Positions 11,268 through 12,750 of a stretch of DNA of 12,750 nucleotides are shown one piece after another. Under the pieces are notes generated by a model, which saw only the letters and a program-made list of their open reading frames with translations, was not told the DNA's origin and made no database searches. Made by a program: the position numbers and the translations under genes. The stretch's first letter is position 1, and every line of letters begins with the position of its first letter. This DNA comes from UBA2773 sp964458715. GTDB lineage: Bacteria; Patescibacteriota; Minisyncoccia; Moranbacterales; DUUL01. Where the stretch lies: positions 1-12,750 of the forward strand of contig CAYWJP010000020.1 of assembly GCA_964458715.1 (NCBI GenBank). The letters are read 5' to 3'.

Positions 11268-12641
11268 TTATTTGATAAGATTATTAATTCGAGTTTCAGC
11301 TGATTGTAAAGCTTCGTAGGAAGTTTTGGCTCCAGAGACGACATCGTTAATCATCTCAACAAAAATTTCTTCCACTACTAGGTTTTTAGGTTGAGACCAG
11401 GATTTGGCAGTTAGTGCTTGTAGAGCGAATTCATTGATGTCCTGGTTATCTTTTTGTTTGTTAATTAAATCTTTTCTGGCGGCTGGTTTGTTGGTATTTT
11501 CCAAATATTTTTCAGTTGGATCAAATCCTAATGTAACATTCGTTTCAGTCGCTATTGGCTTGGTAGTTAAATATTGGATATATTTCCAGGATTCGTTGAT
11601 TCGATCTTGTTGGGTAAAACTAATTGGTTGGTTAGCGACAACCGGTTGAAGTTCCTTGTTTTTAGCGACTGCTAATCCCCAATAATTAGAAAAATTGATT
11701 TTATTAGTTAGTTCTTGTTGAGGGACTGAAGCAGTATCAAAGTTTAATTTGGGAGAATCATCTTTGAGTTGATTCTTCCAATAGGAATAATTAATCATCA
11801 TAGCGGTTTTTCCTGATCGAAAACTATCCACAGAATAATCCATAGTAGAATTCCAAGTATAAGCCTTTGATCCTGCTAGAGCAAATTGAGTATAAAAATC
11901 TAGAACATCACTCGATTTTTGGTTGCTAGAAAAAGTTGCTCTTTGTGATGTTTTGTCAAAAAGATTGATTCCTGCTTGCATCATTAAAAGAGTTAGGATA
12001 TCTGAAGATCGGTTGATTCCACCAGGATTTTTTGATCTTCCTAGCGCAATGGCTGATTGAGTAATATTTCCATTTGAATCTTGTCGAGTTAGATAATCTA
12101 CATAATCTATAAGTTCCGTCCAAGTTTCTGGTGGAGAAGTTAATCCAGATTGATTAAATAAATCTTTATTATAAAATAGCGCTAAAGTGTCGCAATAAAG
12201 AGGCATAGCATAAATTTGGTTGTCTTCTACAAAATCGTCTTTAGCTACATCGACGAAATTACTTTTGAAAGAATCTATATATTTTTCGGAGTCAGGCATT
12301 GGCACTGTTTTGCTTTTATGTTCTGATAGCCAATTATTTCCAAAAAATAAAATATCTGGACCATTTCCGCTAGCAATAGCATCGGTTAATTCATCTTCGT
12401 AACTAGCGATATCGCCGGAAATTTTTCGATATTTAATCTCTTTAATTTGAGGATTAAGATCTTTGTATTGTTTATTAATTTCATAAAAAACATCAGAGTC
12501 ATCAAAAATACCCCAAACCTCTAAATTAAGTTGATAGGGTATTTTTTTTTCTTTTAAACAACCGGAAAAAAAGAAAATACTAGGTAGTAATAATAACACT
12601 GTTCCTAAATAAAATATCCTTTTTGTTTTTTTTATTGGCAT
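11268..12641 (-). CDS. Extracellular solute-binding lipoprotein, family 1 (sugar type)
   Basis: 457 residues. It has a lipoprotein signal with lipobox FSGC (25-28), so C28 should be lipidated and the protein held on the outer face of the membrane. The body matches ABC-importer family-1 binding proteins (MalE-like): an N-terminal EVWGIFDDSD strand, NGPDILFFGNNW, QIYAMPLYCDTLALFYNKDLF, PPETWTELIDY, FRSGKTAMMINYSYW and NYWGLAVAKNKE. The length is normal. Known members bring sugars or sugar-containing compounds to an ABC permease, but no permease or ATPase gene is here. Instead it heads the pilin operon, with four bases to the first pilin. No Shine-Dalgarno site is seen; the A+T-rich stretch 12642-12750 holds a -10-like TATAAA close to the start but no clear -35 box. 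A ligand-sensing or surface-binding role tied to the pili is possible. Confidence 0.88.
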   Translation of the reverse strand: MPIKKTKRIFYLGTVLLLLPSIFFFSGCLKEKKIPYQLNLEVWGIFDDSDVFYEINKQYKDLNPQIKEIKYRKISGDIASYEDELTDAIASGNGPDILFFGNNWLSEHKSKTVPMPDSEKYIDSFKSNFVDVAKDDFVEDNQIYAMPLYCDTLALFYNKDLFNQSGLTSPPETWTELIDYVDYLTRQDSNGNITQSAIALGRSKNPGGINRSSDILTLLMMQAGINLFDKTSQRATFSSNQKSSDVLDFYTQFALAGSKAYTWNSTMDYSVDSFRSGKTAMMINYSYWKNQLKDDSPKLNFDTASVPQQELTNKINFSNYWGLAVAKNKELQPVVANQPISFTQQDRINESWKYIQYLTTKPIATETNVTLGFDPTEKYLENTNKPAARKDLINKQKDNQDINEFALQALTAKSWSQPKNLVVEEIFVEMINDVVSGAKTSYEALQSAETRINNLIK

Positions 12642-12750
12642 TTTTTATTTTATACTTATTTAAATCAACACTAACATTTTTTAAGAGGGAAAGCAAATTT
12701 TTTATTATTTTATTTCGAAATTTATTTTTTAAAATAAAAACAGGGTTTTC

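Noticed and set aside
11264..11344. Longer start of the cysteine-rich pilin overlapping the lipoprotein gene
   Set aside because: It would place 27 polar residues before the signal peptide; the ATG at 11263 gives a normal one and a four-base intergenic gap.

Overview
The window reads as an AT-rich bacterial genome fragment, most likely from a Candidate Phyla Radiation (Patescibacteria) lineage. This rests on the dense array of small VirB2/TrbC-like 'T4SS pilin' proteins, the mix of genes with strong Shine-Dalgarno sites and genes with none, the compact hypothetical genes and the lack of recognisable metabolic genes. The lineage is an inference; nothing here fixes the phylum. Stops are TAA or TAG throughout, and all genes read cleanly with the standard bacterial code.

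Layout. 1-625 is an RNA region: the 3' part of tRNA-Phe(GAA), a 159-nt palindrome, tRNA-Gly(GCC) with its terminator, and a G+C-rich stretch (428-540) flanked by an inverted and a direct copy of the tRNA-Gly 3' end and closed by a second terminator. 619-2214 holds a TrmB-like regulator (minus strand) divergent from an unrecognised cysteine-containing protein (plus strand), with a strong promoter and a symmetric operator-like site between them. 2308-3564 holds the ribosome-assembly GTPase RsgA, behind a leader with a terminator-like hairpin. 3569-4873 holds an exported CAP/SCP-domain protein behind a perfect consensus promoter and a long folded leader. 4874-6034 is a gene-poor stretch of about 1.16 kb holding four long imperfect hairpins, a tiny ORF with a strong ribosome binding site, a terminator, and the promoter of the next operon. 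6035-7690 is a two-gene operon of membrane proteins with no function I can recognise, ending in a terminator shared with the convergent cluster.

7762-12641 (minus strand) is the centrepiece: a family-1 (sugar-type) solute-binding lipoprotein followed by seven signal-peptide-bearing T4SS-pilin-like proteins. The order is a cysteine-rich pilin, two double-length pilins each holding two pilin repeats, one single pilin with a near-perfect Shine-Dalgarno site, a terminator, and then three more single pilins. No ATPase, channel or coupling protein of a secretion system lies in the window. The cluster looks like the surface or pilus part of a VirB2-type machine whose motor is encoded elsewhere. The CAP protein and the two membrane proteins add to a strongly cell-envelope-oriented gene set.
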